DNA of 64,000 nucleotides from Dermatobacter hominis (GCF_020715685.1 NZ_CP085840.1:1798001-1862000); one strand, 5' to 3'; shown: positions 40,675 to 50,211, counted from the stretch's first letter. The notes: generated by a model not told the origin, from the sequence alone. Numbers and translations: made by a program.

Positions 40675-41958
40675 CTAGCGGCCCTGCGACACCGACTCGG
40701 TGAGGGCGACCCGCCGCAGCAGCGACTCGGCAGCGAGCTCCACCAGAGATCGGTCGTGGGTGACGACGTAGTCGAACCGTCGGTCCCCGTCGGCGACGCC
40801 GGAGTCGCCGGAGTCGCCGGAGTCGCCGAGGTCCTTCGCCAGCAGCGCGCCCGCGTAGTGCGGGCCGAGCACGACGACGCTCCACTCCCCCGCCAACGGG
40901 TCGCCGCCGATCAGCAGACCGCCCCGCACGCCCGGGACCGGGGCCGGGGCCATGTCGACCCCCAGCGCGGCGACGAGCGCGCACCGTTCGGCGAGGCGTG
41001 CGTACCGCCGTGCGGTCGCTGCGGTGAAGTGACGAGCGTGCTGGAACGCGCTGAGGACCATCGGCGTCCCCGGATCGGCGCCCGCCTGCTCCTCGAGGTG
41101 GTGGGAGATCTGCAGCAGGACGTCCTTGCGGGCCGATCGGATGTGCTGGCCCGTGGCCACCACGGCGTCGTAGGGCGAGAGGGCGATCGTGCGTCCCGGG
41201 TCGACCGGGCGGATCGCCAGCTCCTGCACCGACCCGCCGTCGAGCTCCTGAGCATCGGCAGGGCGGCCGAAGTGGAAGCCCTGCCCGAGGGACGCACCGA
41301 GCGAGATCGCACGCTCGACGTGCTCGTCGGACTCGATGCCCTCCGCGAGCACCACCGTGCCGCGCCGCTCCGACTCCGCCATCACCGCGGCCATCGTGCG
41401 GCCGAGATCGCGGTCGGGCCGGCCGTGGATCAGCCCCATGTCCAACTTGATGACATCCGGGCGGATGACGGGCAGGAAGGCGAGGGAGGCGGCTTCGACA
41501 CCGACGTCGTCCAGCGCGACGAGCCATCCGTGCTCTCGGGCGGCGGCGATGCCGGCCAGCAACGTCGCGGGGGCGCGGTCGATCGCCCGCTCCGTCACCT
41601 CGAGGACGACGGTGCGATCGCCCGCAGCGGCGATGGGAGCGGTCCGTCCGACGACGGCCGAGGTCAAGGTGGACGGCTCCACGTTCACGAACAGACCGCA
41701 CCCGGGCGGGAGCTCGACCGCTCGATCGATCGCCCTGCTCAGGCACAGCTCGTCGAGCTCCAGCTGACGACCGCTGTCCCGTGCGGCCGCGAACAGCAGG
41801 TCGGGTCGCTCGAGCGGCGAGCCGGCAGGGCCGCGCGACAGCGCCTCGTACGCCACGACGCCGCGGGCGTCGAGGTCGACGATGGGTTGGAACACCGTTC
41901 GGATGGACGCGTCGCCCAGCACCTGGTCGATCCGGGACGCGTCAACGATGGGCCTCAC
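40675..41958 (-). CDS. EAL-DICT c-di-GMP phosphodiesterase
   Basis: A 427-residue cytosolic protein. An EAL domain (about 10-240) retains YEALSRG, LFVNVEP, VLEVTERA, ALDDVGVE, VIKLDMGL, LAEGIES and GQGFHFGRP. A C-terminal DICT sensory domain (about 265-410) is recognisable from SPYDAVVATGQHIRSARKDVLLQ and HHLEEQA. DICT domains are thought to sense a signal for c-di-GMP and two-component proteins. It ends with DSGDSGDSG from a 9-bp triplet repeat. GTG 41958 has GGAG 4 nt upstream. Confidence 0.88.
   Translation of the reverse strand: MRPIVDASRIDQVLGDASIRTVFQPIVDLDARGVVAYEALSRGPAGSPLERPDLLFAAARDSGRQLELDELCLSRAIDRAVELPPGCGLFVNVEPSTLTSAVVGRTAPIAAAGDRTVVLEVTERAIDRAPATLLAGIAAAREHGWLVALDDVGVEAASLAFLPVIRPDVIKLDMGLIHGRPDRDLGRTMAAVMAESERRGTVVLAEGIESDEHVERAISLGASLGQGFHFGRPADAQELDGGSVQELAIRPVDPGRTIALSPYDAVVATGQHIRSARKDVLLQISHHLEEQAGADPGTPMVLSAFQHARHFTAATARRYARLAERCALVAALGVDMAPAPVPGVRGGLLIGGDPLAGEWSVVVLGPHYAGALLAKDLGDSGDSGDSGVADGDRRFDYVVTHDRSLVELAAESLLRRVALTESVSQGR
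40801..40827. repeat. Three tandem copies of GGAGTCGCC
   Basis: A 9-bp unit repeated exactly three times inside the EAL-DICT gene encodes DSG-DSG-DSG on the minus strand. It is a likely length-variable site in a linker. Confidence 0.8.
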
Positions 41959-42053
41959 CGCACTCCATCGGCACGTGCGGGCTCGGCACGAGGCCTCGAC
42001 CGGGTGGACCGCCGGCCACCCACCGATGCGGCGGCGGCCGCGGGGCGCGTCGG

Positions 42054-43019
42054 CTACAGGTGGTGCTGGCCGAAGAAGTCCCAGATGACGTCCGTGGCGT
42101 CGATCGAGCTCGCCGTCGGTCCGACGATGCCGCCGATCCAGCTGAAGAACTGGCTCCCCGGCCACGAATGGCCGCCGCCGCCGATGCGGTAGGACTCGAC
42201 TGCGGAACCGACCGCTCCGCAGTCCCACACCGTCCGGATGATGGGGCCGTGCGTGCTCGGGTCGGGATCGGGTCGCAGCGTGGTGGTCGACGGCTCGTCG
42301 ACGCACCCGTACTTCGTGGCGATCGCCTGCGGCACGGCCGCGTAGGCCGGGTACGGCAGGATCGGGTCGCTGGTGCCGTGGAACGTCACGAACGGGACCC
42401 GGCGCTCGGTGGCGGTGCACGGGTTCCTGATGCCGGCCACCGGCGCCGCCGCGGCGAACGTGTTGGCCCGCATGCACATGAGCATCGAGGTCATGAACGC
42501 CCCGTAGGACAGACCGGTGATGTAGAGCCGCGACCGATCGATGCACATCGACGTCTCGAGCCGGTCGACGAGCGCATCGACGAACCGCAGGTCGGGGTTG
42601 GCCTCCTGCAGGGAGACGTCCCAGTAGATGCCGTCGTCGGACCCGATCGGGTACGCCACCGCGAACCCCTCGGCGCCCGCCTTGGCGCTGAACTGCGTGG
42701 CGAACGGGTGCGTGCCGGCCCAGCCCTCGAGCAGGCCGTGGAAGTCGAGCACCAGGGGGACCGGAGCGGTCGTGCCCACCACGTGCTCGGGCGGCACCGT
42801 GATCGTGTACCGCCGGACGACGCCGTCGACCGACACGGTGTCGGCGGCGTCGGTGACCGGGCCCTGGGTCGTGGTCCCGCAGCCGGCCGACGGGCCGGTC
42901 GCACCGGGCGGCGGGCGCGTCGCCACCGGCGACGCCGGACCGCCGGGTGTCGCACCGCAGCCCGCCGCGACCACGGCGAAGGCGGCCACCACCGCCATCA
43001 CGATCGAGCGTCTCCCCAC
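42054..43019 (-). CDS. PHB-depolymerase/LpqC-like esterase lipoprotein
   Basis: A 321-residue exported lipoprotein (signal IVMAVVAAFAVVAAGC). The catalytic domain is of the polyhydroxybutyrate depolymerase/feruloyl esterase group: LVLDFHGLLEGWAGTH, IYWDVSLQEANPDLRFVDALVD, the elbow ITGLSYGAFMTSML with the nucleophile Ser, VTFHGTSDPILPYPAYAA, and IGGGGHSWPG with the His. Likely substrates are polyester or acetylated polysaccharides. GTG 43019 follows GGGGAGG with a 4-5-nt spacer. Cys residues near the active site suggest disulfides. Confidence 0.85.
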   Translation of the reverse strand: MGRRSIVMAVVAAFAVVAAGCGATPGGPASPVATRPPPGATGPSAGCGTTTQGPVTDAADTVSVDGVVRRYTITVPPEHVVGTTAPVPLVLDFHGLLEGWAGTHPFATQFSAKAGAEGFAVAYPIGSDDGIYWDVSLQEANPDLRFVDALVDRLETSMCIDRSRLYITGLSYGAFMTSMLMCMRANTFAAAAPVAGIRNPCTATERRVPFVTFHGTSDPILPYPAYAAVPQAIATKYGCVDEPSTTTLRPDPDPSTHGPIIRTVWDCGAVGSAVESYRIGGGGHSWPGSQFFSWIGGIVGPTASSIDATDVIWDFFGQHHL

Positions 43020-43179
43020 GCCGCCTCCCCTCGTCGATTCCGACGCTACCCACAGATGACGGGCCCTTGCGCCGGCATCGTCGTGCACGGTCGACGACGA
43101 CCACCAGCGCGACGCGCACGATCCCGGACGCGCCACCCCGCCCGAGTGCCAAGCTGGTGCGAACGACAAAGGGGGGACG

Positions 43180-43617
43180 ATGAAGGTGCTCCGCTCGATC
43201 CCGGCTCCGGCCCAGGCGCTGTTGGGCTCCAACGCCCTGGCCCACGTCGTCACGCTCAACCCCGACGGCACCCCACAGGTCTCCGTCGTGTGGTGCGGGG
43301 TGCGCGACGAGCAGGTCCTGTTCTGCACCGAGGCCGACACCGCGAAGGTCCGCAACATCCGTCGCAACCCTCGCGTGGTGCTCTCGATCGAGGACGAGGC
43401 CCGCAACGCCGCCGGCACCCAGCAGCACCTCGTGATCCAGGGCGATGCGACGGTGCTCGGCCCTGCGGACAAGGAGCTCTGCGACGAGCTCTGCCGGGTC
43501 TACGCCGGGCGTCCCGACCACGACCTGAACCTCCGCTCCTCGCCGACCGCCGTGACCGTCGCGGTCGACGTCCAGCGCATCGGCGGCAACGGGCCCTGGA
43601 CCGAACCGGCCCGCTGA
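43180..43617 (+). CDS. PPOX-family F420/FMN-dependent oxidoreductase
   Basis: A 145-residue split-barrel flavin-binding protein: AHVVTLNPDGTPQVSVVWCGV and VLFCTEADTAKVRNIRRNPRVVLSIED are typical of actinobacterial PPOX proteins annotated as F420-dependent. Members reduce or bind various cofactors and substrates such as biliverdin. The substrate is unknown. ATG 43180 follows GGGGGG. It is followed 32 bp later by a fused reductase gene that may be in the same transcript. Confidence 0.85.
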   Translation: MKVLRSIPAPAQALLGSNALAHVVTLNPDGTPQVSVVWCGVRDEQVLFCTEADTAKVRNIRRNPRVVLSIEDEARNAAGTQQHLVIQGDATVLGPADKELCDELCRVYAGRPDHDLNLRSSPTAVTVAVDVQRIGGNGPWTEPAR

Positions 43618-43649
43618 CGCCGCCGGCGCATCGGGGCTAGAACTCTGCG

Positions 43650-45359
43650 ATGGCGCTCCCCATCCTCGTCGCCGTCCACGACGACCCCACTGCCCTCGCC
43701 GAGGTGGAGGAGGCCCTCCTCGAGCGGTACGCCAAGCGCTACCGCGTGGTCTGCCTCCCGTCGGCCGCCGAGGCCCGTGCGCTGCTGGCCGACGCGGCCG
43801 CAGCCGACGACAGCGTGGCGCTCGTGCTCGCGGCGCAGTGGCTCGCGGGCGGCCCGACCGGCAGCGAGCTCCTCGACGAGGTGTGGTCGATGCACCCCCG
43901 TGCCCGCCGCGCGCTGCTCATCGAGTGGGGCGACTGGGGCCAGACCCCGACCGGACGGGCCATCTTCGACGGCATCGCCCGGGGCTGCTTCGACCACTAC
44001 GTGGTGCGACCGGCGGCGTCCCCTGACGAGATGTTCCACCAGACGATCTCCAGCATGCTGCTCGACTGGGCCGAGGCGAACCGGGCCGCGCCGTACACGG
44101 TCCACATCGTCGGCGACTCGTGGTCGGGCCGCGCCTACGAGATCCGCGAGGCGCTGCAGGCGTGCGCGCTCCCCCACACGTTCTCGTTGGCGGACTCGCC
44201 CGAGGGCCAGCAGCTCGTCGCCGCCGCCGGCGAGGGCACCGAGCTGCCGATGATGCTCTTCCCGAACGGTGCGGTCCTGGCGAACCCGACCAACGCGGAG
44301 ATCGCCGAGGCGGCCGGCGCACCGATCGACCTGGCGAAGGAGACGGTCGACCTCGTCATCGTCGGATCCGGCCCGGCGGGTCTGTCGGCCGCCGTGTACG
44401 GGGGCTCCGAGGGACTGAGCACCGTGGTGGTGGACCGTGGCGGCATCGGTGGCCAGGCGAGCTCCAGCTCGCTCATCCGGAACTACCTCGGGTTCCCCCG
44501 TGGCATCAGCGGGCGGCTCCTCGCCCGCTCCGCGTGGGAGCAGGCGTGGGTGTTCGGGGCCAAGTTCGCGTTCATGCGCTCGGTCACGAGCCTCGAGCGC
44601 GACGGCACCGAGCTCGTGCTCTCGTGCTCCGACGGCAACACGGTCCGCACACCGGCCGTGCTGCTCTCGATGGGCGCCAGCTACCGCCGGCTCGGCGTCC
44701 CCTCGCTCGAGGCCCTCGTCGGCGCCGGCGTCTACTACGGCAGCACGAACTCCGAGGCGTCGTTCCTCGTGGGTCGCGACGCCTTCGTCGTCGGTGGTGC
44801 CAACTCGGCCGGGCAGGCGGTGCTGCACCTCGCCAACTACGCACGGAAGGTCACCCTCGTCGTCCGTGGCGACTCGTTGCGGGCGAGCATGTCGGAGTAC
44901 CTGGTGAGCGAGATCGAGGCCACACCGAACATCGATGTCCGGCTCGGCACGAAGGTCGTCGACGGCGGCGGCAACGGGCGGCTCGAGGAGCTGGTGCTGG
45001 CCGACGTTTCGACGGGCGCGACCACGACCGAGCCGGCCGACGCCCTGTTCCTCCTCATCGGCGCCCAGCCGTTCACGGACTGGCTGCCCGATGACCTCCA
45101 GCGCGACGAGGGCGGGTTCGTCCTCACCGGCAACGACCTCCCCGAGGGCTCGTTCCCGCTCGAGCGACCGCCGTTCCCGCTCGAGACGAGCATCCCCGGC
45201 GTGTTCGCGGCCGGCGACATCCGGCACGGCTCGGTGAAGCGGGTGGCATCCGCGGTCGGAGAGGGCTCCATCGCGGTCCAGATGGTCCACCAGTACTTCG
45301 CCGAGGTGGGTCACGAGCCGCACCGCCGCTCCGGCGATGCGGCGGCGGCGCACGGCTGA
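43650..45359 (+). CDS. REC-like / Trx-like / thioredoxin-reductase-like fusion without redox cysteines
   Basis: A 569-residue three-part protein. Residues 1-130 look like a response-regulator receiver (ILVAVHDDPTALAEVEEALLERY). Residues 150-225 look like a thioredoxin/glutaredoxin fold whose CxxC position reads GDSWSGR. Residues 235-555 form an FAD/NAD(P)-binding TrxR-like module with VIVGSGPAGLSAAVYGGSEGL, the second dinucleotide motif VVGGANSAGQAV and GVFAAGDIRHGSVKR. The TrxR motif CxxC is replaced by YYGSTNSEAS. FAD and NADPH chemistry may remain, but a disulfide relay cannot. The start ATG 43650 lacks a clear Shine-Dalgarno. The real acceptor is unknown. Confidence 0.82.
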   Translation: MALPILVAVHDDPTALAEVEEALLERYAKRYRVVCLPSAAEARALLADAAAADDSVALVLAAQWLAGGPTGSELLDEVWSMHPRARRALLIEWGDWGQTPTGRAIFDGIARGCFDHYVVRPAASPDEMFHQTISSMLLDWAEANRAAPYTVHIVGDSWSGRAYEIREALQACALPHTFSLADSPEGQQLVAAAGEGTELPMMLFPNGAVLANPTNAEIAEAAGAPIDLAKETVDLVIVGSGPAGLSAAVYGGSEGLSTVVVDRGGIGGQASSSSLIRNYLGFPRGISGRLLARSAWEQAWVFGAKFAFMRSVTSLERDGTELVLSCSDGNTVRTPAVLLSMGASYRRLGVPSLEALVGAGVYYGSTNSEASFLVGRDAFVVGGANSAGQAVLHLANYARKVTLVVRGDSLRASMSEYLVSEIEATPNIDVRLGTKVVDGGGNGRLEELVLADVSTGATTTEPADALFLLIGAQPFTDWLPDDLQRDEGGFVLTGNDLPEGSFPLERPPFPLETSIPGVFAAGDIRHGSVKRVASAVGEGSIAVQMVHQYFAEVGHEPHRRSGDAAAAHG

Positions 45360-45509
45360 CCCGTCGAGCACCGCTCCCTGCGGCGCCGACCCTCCACCCG
45401 GCCCGCCGCCCCAGGCCCTGGTCCGCGCCTGGGTCCCACGGCCCAGATCTCTCAGCCTCGGGCGCTCGGACGCCGATGCAGCAGCGATGCCCCACCGCCG
45501 GATCCGCCC

Positions 45510-48005
45510 GTGAGCGGTCCAGAGACGAGCCCGTCGAACGACCTCCTGATCGATCGACGACTGCACCTCGTCCTCGACGCGTCCGTCGACGCGCTCCTGG
45601 TGTTGGGCCCGGGCGGCACCGTGGTCAGCGCGAGCCCGAGCACCGAGCGGCTGCTCGGCCGCTCGATCACGGAGCTGAAGGCGATCCACCCGCTCGACCT
45701 CGTGCACCCGGACGACCTTCCGGAGGCGGCTCGCCTCCTCGAACGGCTGGTCGACGGCATCGAGGAGGACGCCGCCCCGATCCTCCGGGTGGAGGTCGCA
45801 GGTGAGGGCTACGTCTGGGTCGAGATCAAGGGCAGCGACCTCACCGACGTGCCGGGCATCGGCGGCGTCGTGCTGGCGGCCCGGGACGTGTCGCGGCGCG
45901 TCGAGCTGGAGGAGGCGGTGCGGTCGTCGCACCGCCGGTTCGAGTCCCTCCTGCGCAACAGCAACGACGGCATCGTCGTGCTCGACGAGCAGCTCGAGCT
46001 CACCTACGCGAGCCCGTCCATCGAGCGGCTGAGCGGGTTCCCTCCCGAGGCGATGATCGGCTACGACGTCTCGGTCGTCGTCCTGGAGCCGCAGCGGACG
46101 GAGCTGCTCGCAGCACTGCAGCGGGTGGTCGCCGATCCCGACCTGATCGAGTCGCTGCGGGTGCAGATCCGGCACCGGACCAGCGGACGGCGGTGGCTCG
46201 AGGTCCGGGTCTCGAACCAGCTCCACGACCCGGCCATCGCCGGCGTGATCGCCAACCTGCGGGACGTCACCGACGTGGTCCACGCCGAGGCCGAGGCCGC
46301 CCGGCTGACCGAGATCTTCGACCTCACGGCCGACCTCGTGACCGTCGTCGACGGCGAGGCCCGCCTGCAGTACATGAACCCCGCCTGCGCCCGGTTCTTC
46401 GCGATCCCGCCGGACGAGGTGCCGATCGGGAGCGTCTGGCAGGTGGCGCAGATGCTGCCCGCGGCCGGCGAGCCCTGCGCCTTCGACGGCGGCGACCGGA
46501 TCTGGCGCACCGAGGTCGTACTGGACCGCCACGACGGGCTCACCGTCCCGTTCGCGGTGCAGGTCATCGCCCACCACGACGACGACGGGACCATCAGCCG
46601 CTACTCCGCGGTCGCCCACGACATCAGCCAGAGCAAGCGGCTGGAGGCCTCGCTCGAGCACCAGGCGCTGCACGACCCGCTGACCGGCCTGCCGAACCGC
46701 GCGCTGCTCGAAGACCGCATGCGCAGCGTCCGGCGTCGGAGCGTGTCGCCGTCCGCCCCGATGTCGCTGCTCTTCGTCGACCTCGACCACTTCAAGGTCA
46801 TCAACGACAGCCTCGGGCACGGGTTCGGCGACCGGCTGCTGCGGGCCGTCGCCGATCGGCTCCGAGGTGTGGTGCGGGGCGAGGACACGATCGCCCGCTT
46901 CGGCGGCGACGAGTTCGTGATCCTCTGCGAGGGACCCGGTGCCGCGGCGACCGCTCGCGTCGTGGCTCGCCGGATCAGCGAGGTGCTGGTCGAACCGGTC
47001 GTCGTCGACGGGAGCCCGGTGCACGTGAGCGTCTCGATCGGTGTGGCCGACGCGGCGGCGAGTGCCGACGATGACGATCCGGGGGCGCTCATCCGCGACG
47101 CTGACACGGCCATGTACCGGGCGAAGGCGGGCGGCCGCGGGCGCGCGGTGGTCTTCGACGACGAGCTGCGGCGCCGTGCGGTCGAGCGCCAGCGCATCGA
47201 GTCCGCGCTGCGCGACGCACCGACGGACGGCTCGCTGGTGCTCCACTACCAGCCGATGGTCGACCTGGCCACCGGCTCGCTGCGCGGCGTCGAGGCGCTG
47301 GTCCGCTGGCAGCACGGCGGTGAGCTGCTCGGTCCCGGCGAGTTCGTGCCGATCGCCGAGGAGACCGACCTGATCCTCCCGTTGGGCGAGTGGGTGCTGC
47401 AGGCGGCGTGCCTCGACCTCGCCCGCTGGCAGCGGTTGCCGGGTTGGGACGGGCTCGGCCTGTCGGTGAACGTCTCGGTCCGCCAGCTCCAGCACGGCGG
47501 GTTCGTCGACGTGGTGCAGGACGTCCTCCGGACCACCGGCGTGCGGGCCCGGACCCTGTCGCTCGAGATCACCGAGTCCGTGCTGCTCGACGACTCGGCG
47601 ATGGATCCGCGCAGCGCGGCGCGCCTGCGCGAGCTAGGCGTCGACCTGGCGATCGACGACTTCGGCACCGGCTACTCCTCGCTCACGTACCTCGCGCGGC
47701 TCCCGGTCGACGTGGTGAAGCTGGATCGGACGTTCCTCGAGGCCGCAGGCTCCGATGCCGTCCGCAACCGGGTCGTCGGCGGCGTGGTCGACCTCGTCAA
47801 GGCGCTCGGGCTCCGCTGCGTCGCCGAGGGCATCGAGTCGGCCGAGCAGTACCAGCTGCTCGCCGACCTCGGCTGCGACGCCGCGCAGGGCTTCCACATC
47901 GACCGACCGATGCCCGCCGAGCGGCTGACCGAGCACCTCGTCGCCAACGGCCCGACAGAGCGGTGGCCGTCGCTCCGGGGCCTGGCGTCGGTCGACGGCA
48001 GCTGA
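45510..48005 (+). CDS. PAS-PAS-PAS-GGDEF-EAL c-di-GMP enzyme
   Basis: An 831-residue cytosolic sensor enzyme with no membrane segment. Three PAS/PAC modules (about 20-130, 145-255 and 270-380; for example LRNSNDGIVVLDEQLELTYASPSIERLSGF) precede a GGDEF domain with intact RFGGDEFVIL and HDPLTGLPNRALLEDR, and an EAL domain with GVEALVRWQH, LSVNVSVRQ, LEITES, IDDFGTGYSSL, VVKLDRTF, AEGIES and QGFHIDRP. Both synthesis and hydrolysis of c-di-GMP are therefore possible, switched by PAS input. The start is GTG 45510. Confidence 0.93.
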   Translation: MSGPETSPSNDLLIDRRLHLVLDASVDALLVLGPGGTVVSASPSTERLLGRSITELKAIHPLDLVHPDDLPEAARLLERLVDGIEEDAAPILRVEVAGEGYVWVEIKGSDLTDVPGIGGVVLAARDVSRRVELEEAVRSSHRRFESLLRNSNDGIVVLDEQLELTYASPSIERLSGFPPEAMIGYDVSVVVLEPQRTELLAALQRVVADPDLIESLRVQIRHRTSGRRWLEVRVSNQLHDPAIAGVIANLRDVTDVVHAEAEAARLTEIFDLTADLVTVVDGEARLQYMNPACARFFAIPPDEVPIGSVWQVAQMLPAAGEPCAFDGGDRIWRTEVVLDRHDGLTVPFAVQVIAHHDDDGTISRYSAVAHDISQSKRLEASLEHQALHDPLTGLPNRALLEDRMRSVRRRSVSPSAPMSLLFVDLDHFKVINDSLGHGFGDRLLRAVADRLRGVVRGEDTIARFGGDEFVILCEGPGAAATARVVARRISEVLVEPVVVDGSPVHVSVSIGVADAAASADDDDPGALIRDADTAMYRAKAGGRGRAVVFDDELRRRAVERQRIESALRDAPTDGSLVLHYQPMVDLATGSLRGVEALVRWQHGGELLGPGEFVPIAEETDLILPLGEWVLQAACLDLARWQRLPGWDGLGLSVNVSVRQLQHGGFVDVVQDVLRTTGVRARTLSLEITESVLLDDSAMDPRSAARLRELGVDLAIDDFGTGYSSLTYLARLPVDVVKLDRTFLEAAGSDAVRNRVVGGVVDLVKALGLRCVAEGIESAEQYQLLADLGCDAAQGFHIDRPMPAERLTEHLVANGPTERWPSLRGLASVDGS

Positions 48006-48042
48006 ACGTCGCGGTCGCGGAGCGGCCGTCCCACCGGCGGCG

Positions 48043-48174
48043 AACCTCGACGCCGAGGTCGCTCGTTGGACCGACGCCGGCGCGACGAGCCTGGGCAGGC
48101 GCAGCGCGGGCGACTTCGAGTGGGTCACCCTGTCGGATCCCGACGGCAACGAGTTCTGCTTCGCCGCTGGCTGA
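48043..48174 (+). pseudogene. C-terminal fragment of a VOC-family gene
   Basis: An uninterrupted 43-codon frame without a start codon reads NLDAEVARWTDAGATSLG ... DFEWVTLSDPDGNEFCFAAG and stops at 48174. DPDGNEFCF is the terminal strand signature of actinobacterial VOC proteins, and WTDAGATSLG matches the preceding helix-loop. The first two thirds of a VOC gene are missing. It is squeezed between the GGDEF-EAL gene and the cyclase gene, so it is a relic. Confidence 0.65.
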
Positions 48175-48267
48175 CCGCAGCGCAGCCTCCCAGAGTGGGA
48201 GCGAGCGATCCGCCGGGTCGAGCGCGATCCCTATCGCCCTCCGGAGGGCCCATGGCAGACTCGGCCC

Positions 48268-50211
48268 GTGTCGACGCGCGAGGCGCTCCTCGAACACGCC
48301 CGGGCTGCGTTCGCCCAGAGCCGGTGGTCCGCGGCGCGGTCGGCCCTGCAGGATGCTGACGCCGGCGAGCCCCTCGGCGCCGAGGACCTCGAGCGGCTCG
48401 CGTGGTCCTGCCGGTGGGAGAGCGATCCGGCCGGCTTCATCGATGCGCTCGAACGGGCGGAGGTGGCGTTCGCCGCCGACGGCACGGCGGCCGGTGCAGC
48501 CCGGATGGCCCTCGAGCAGGCCCGCCACCACGCCATGATGCTCGACGGCGCGGTGGCCCTCACCTGCTACGTCCGCGCCACCGAGCACCTGGCCGACGCG
48601 CCGGAGTGCGCGGAGCACGCGCAGGCCCAGTGGTCGCTCGCCTTCACGCTGATGGAGGCGGGCGACCAGGACGGGGCGGAGGCGGCGCTCCTCGACGCCC
48701 GGGAGATCGCTCGGCGGGTCGGGAGCCCGGGCATGGAGGCCATGGCGGTGCAGGGGCTGGCGCACGTGGCCGCCACCGCGGGCGAGGTGGGCGAGGTGCT
48801 CCCACTGCTCGACGAGGCGGCCGCGTTGGCGATGCGACCGGGCGTCGCGCCCATCCACGCGGGCTACGTGTACTGCGCGGTGATCTCGGTGTGCCGGGCG
48901 CTCTGCGACTGGGGTCGGGCCACCGAGTGGACCAAGGTCTCGACCCGCTACTGCGAGCGGGAGTCGATCGCGGGGTACACGGGCCTGTGCCGGTTCCACC
49001 AGGGTGAGATCAACCGGCTCCACGGCCACCTCGCCGAGGCGGAGCAGCGCGTCCTGCAGGCGTGCGAGGAGCTGCTCGACATCAACCGCTACAGCGCGGG
49101 ATGGGGCTACAGCGAGCTGGTCGAGATCCGCGTGCGGCGCGGCGACCTCGACGGGGCCGAGGAGGCGCTCGAGGAGGCCATCGCCCTCGGCGACGACGGC
49201 CAGCCCGGACGGGGTCGGCTGCTGCTGGCGCAGGGGGACGCCAGGGCGGCGGTGCGGAGCCTCCACCGCTCGCTCACGGACCCGGGGTTCCTCGCCAGGG
49301 AGCGTCGGGTCTTCCTCATCCCCGTCTACGTGGCCGCGTGCCTCGCGGTGGGCGACGAGCAGGCGGCCGCCGGTGCGGTCGAGGAGCTCGAGGAGCTGGC
49401 CCGGCGGTTCGGCACGCTCGGACCGGCGGCTGCGGCCGCGGTGGCCCGCGGCCACCTGGCGCTGCACCGGGGTCGGACGGACGAGGCGATCGCTGCGCTG
49501 CGCGAGGGCGTCCGGATGTGGAGCGAGGTCGAGGCCCCCTACGAGGCCGCGCAGACGCGGGTGCTGCTCGCCCGGGCCCTGACCGCCGACGGGGACGGCG
49601 CCGGGGCGCGCCTCGAGCTCAAGGCCGCTGCACGCCTCGTCGACGAGTTCGGCGTCGCGGTCGACCTCGACATCGCCCCGGAGCGCGCCGAGGGGACTCG
49701 AACGGTCCGCACCTTCCTGTTCTCCGACATCGTCGACTCGACGCGGCTGTCCGAGGCGATGGGCGACGCGGCGTGGGAGCCGCTCCTGCAGTGGCACGAC
49801 CGCACTCTGCGCGCCGAGTTCGAGCGGTGGAGCGGCGAGGAGATCAAGCACGGCGGCGACGGGTTCTTCGTCGCGTTCGCCGACGCCGACGACGCCGTGG
49901 AGTGCGCGGTCGCGGTCCAGCGTGCCCTGGCCCGCCACCGCGCCGAGCACGGCTTCGCGCTCAGCGTGCGCATCGGTCTCCACGTCGGCGAGGCGACCGC
50001 TCGCGACGCGGACTACTTCGGATCGGCGGTCATCAGAGCCGCCCGCGTCTCGGCCGCCGCCGGCGCCGGTGAGGTGCTGGTGAGCGAGGACGTGGTCGCC
50101 GCCTGCCGGCGGGAGGTGCCGGTGGTCGGTGAGCGGACGCTCGAGCTCAAGGGCATCGCCGAGCCGGTGGTCGCGGCGCTCGTGGGCTGGGACGACCGGA
50201 CGGAGGGGTAG
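48268..50211 (+). CDS. TPR-type protein with C-terminal class III adenylate/guanylate cyclase
   Basis: A 647-residue protein. Residues 1-460 form helical TPR-like repeats (for example AQWSLAFTLMEAGDQDGAEAALLDAREIARRVG). The last 170 residues are a class III cyclase homology domain: RTFLFSDIVDSTRLSEAMGDAAW with metal-binding Asp, EEIKHGGDGFFVAFADADDAV, HVGEATARDADYFGSAVIRAARVS, and LKGIAEPV at the end. It has no membrane segment. The product (cAMP or cGMP) is not certain. Many actinobacteria carry such TPR-cyclase fusions. GTG 48268. Confidence 0.88.
   Translation: MSTREALLEHARAAFAQSRWSAARSALQDADAGEPLGAEDLERLAWSCRWESDPAGFIDALERAEVAFAADGTAAGAARMALEQARHHAMMLDGAVALTCYVRATEHLADAPECAEHAQAQWSLAFTLMEAGDQDGAEAALLDAREIARRVGSPGMEAMAVQGLAHVAATAGEVGEVLPLLDEAAALAMRPGVAPIHAGYVYCAVISVCRALCDWGRATEWTKVSTRYCERESIAGYTGLCRFHQGEINRLHGHLAEAEQRVLQACEELLDINRYSAGWGYSELVEIRVRRGDLDGAEEALEEAIALGDDGQPGRGRLLLAQGDARAAVRSLHRSLTDPGFLARERRVFLIPVYVAACLAVGDEQAAAGAVEELEELARRFGTLGPAAAAAVARGHLALHRGRTDEAIAALREGVRMWSEVEAPYEAAQTRVLLARALTADGDGAGARLELKAAARLVDEFGVAVDLDIAPERAEGTRTVRTFLFSDIVDSTRLSEAMGDAAWEPLLQWHDRTLRAEFERWSGEEIKHGGDGFFVAFADADDAVECAVAVQRALARHRAEHGFALSVRIGLHVGEATARDADYFGSAVIRAARVSAAAGAGEVLVSEDVVAACRREVPVVGERTLELKGIAEPVVAALVGWDDRTEG

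Noticed and set aside
43500..47495. A 1331-codon open frame on the minus strand opposite the reductase fusion and GGDEF-EAL genes
   Set aside because: It is antisense to two well-supported genes, has no recognisable domain and is dominated by low-complexity His, Arg, Asp and Ala. GC-rich third positions keep the opposite frame open.
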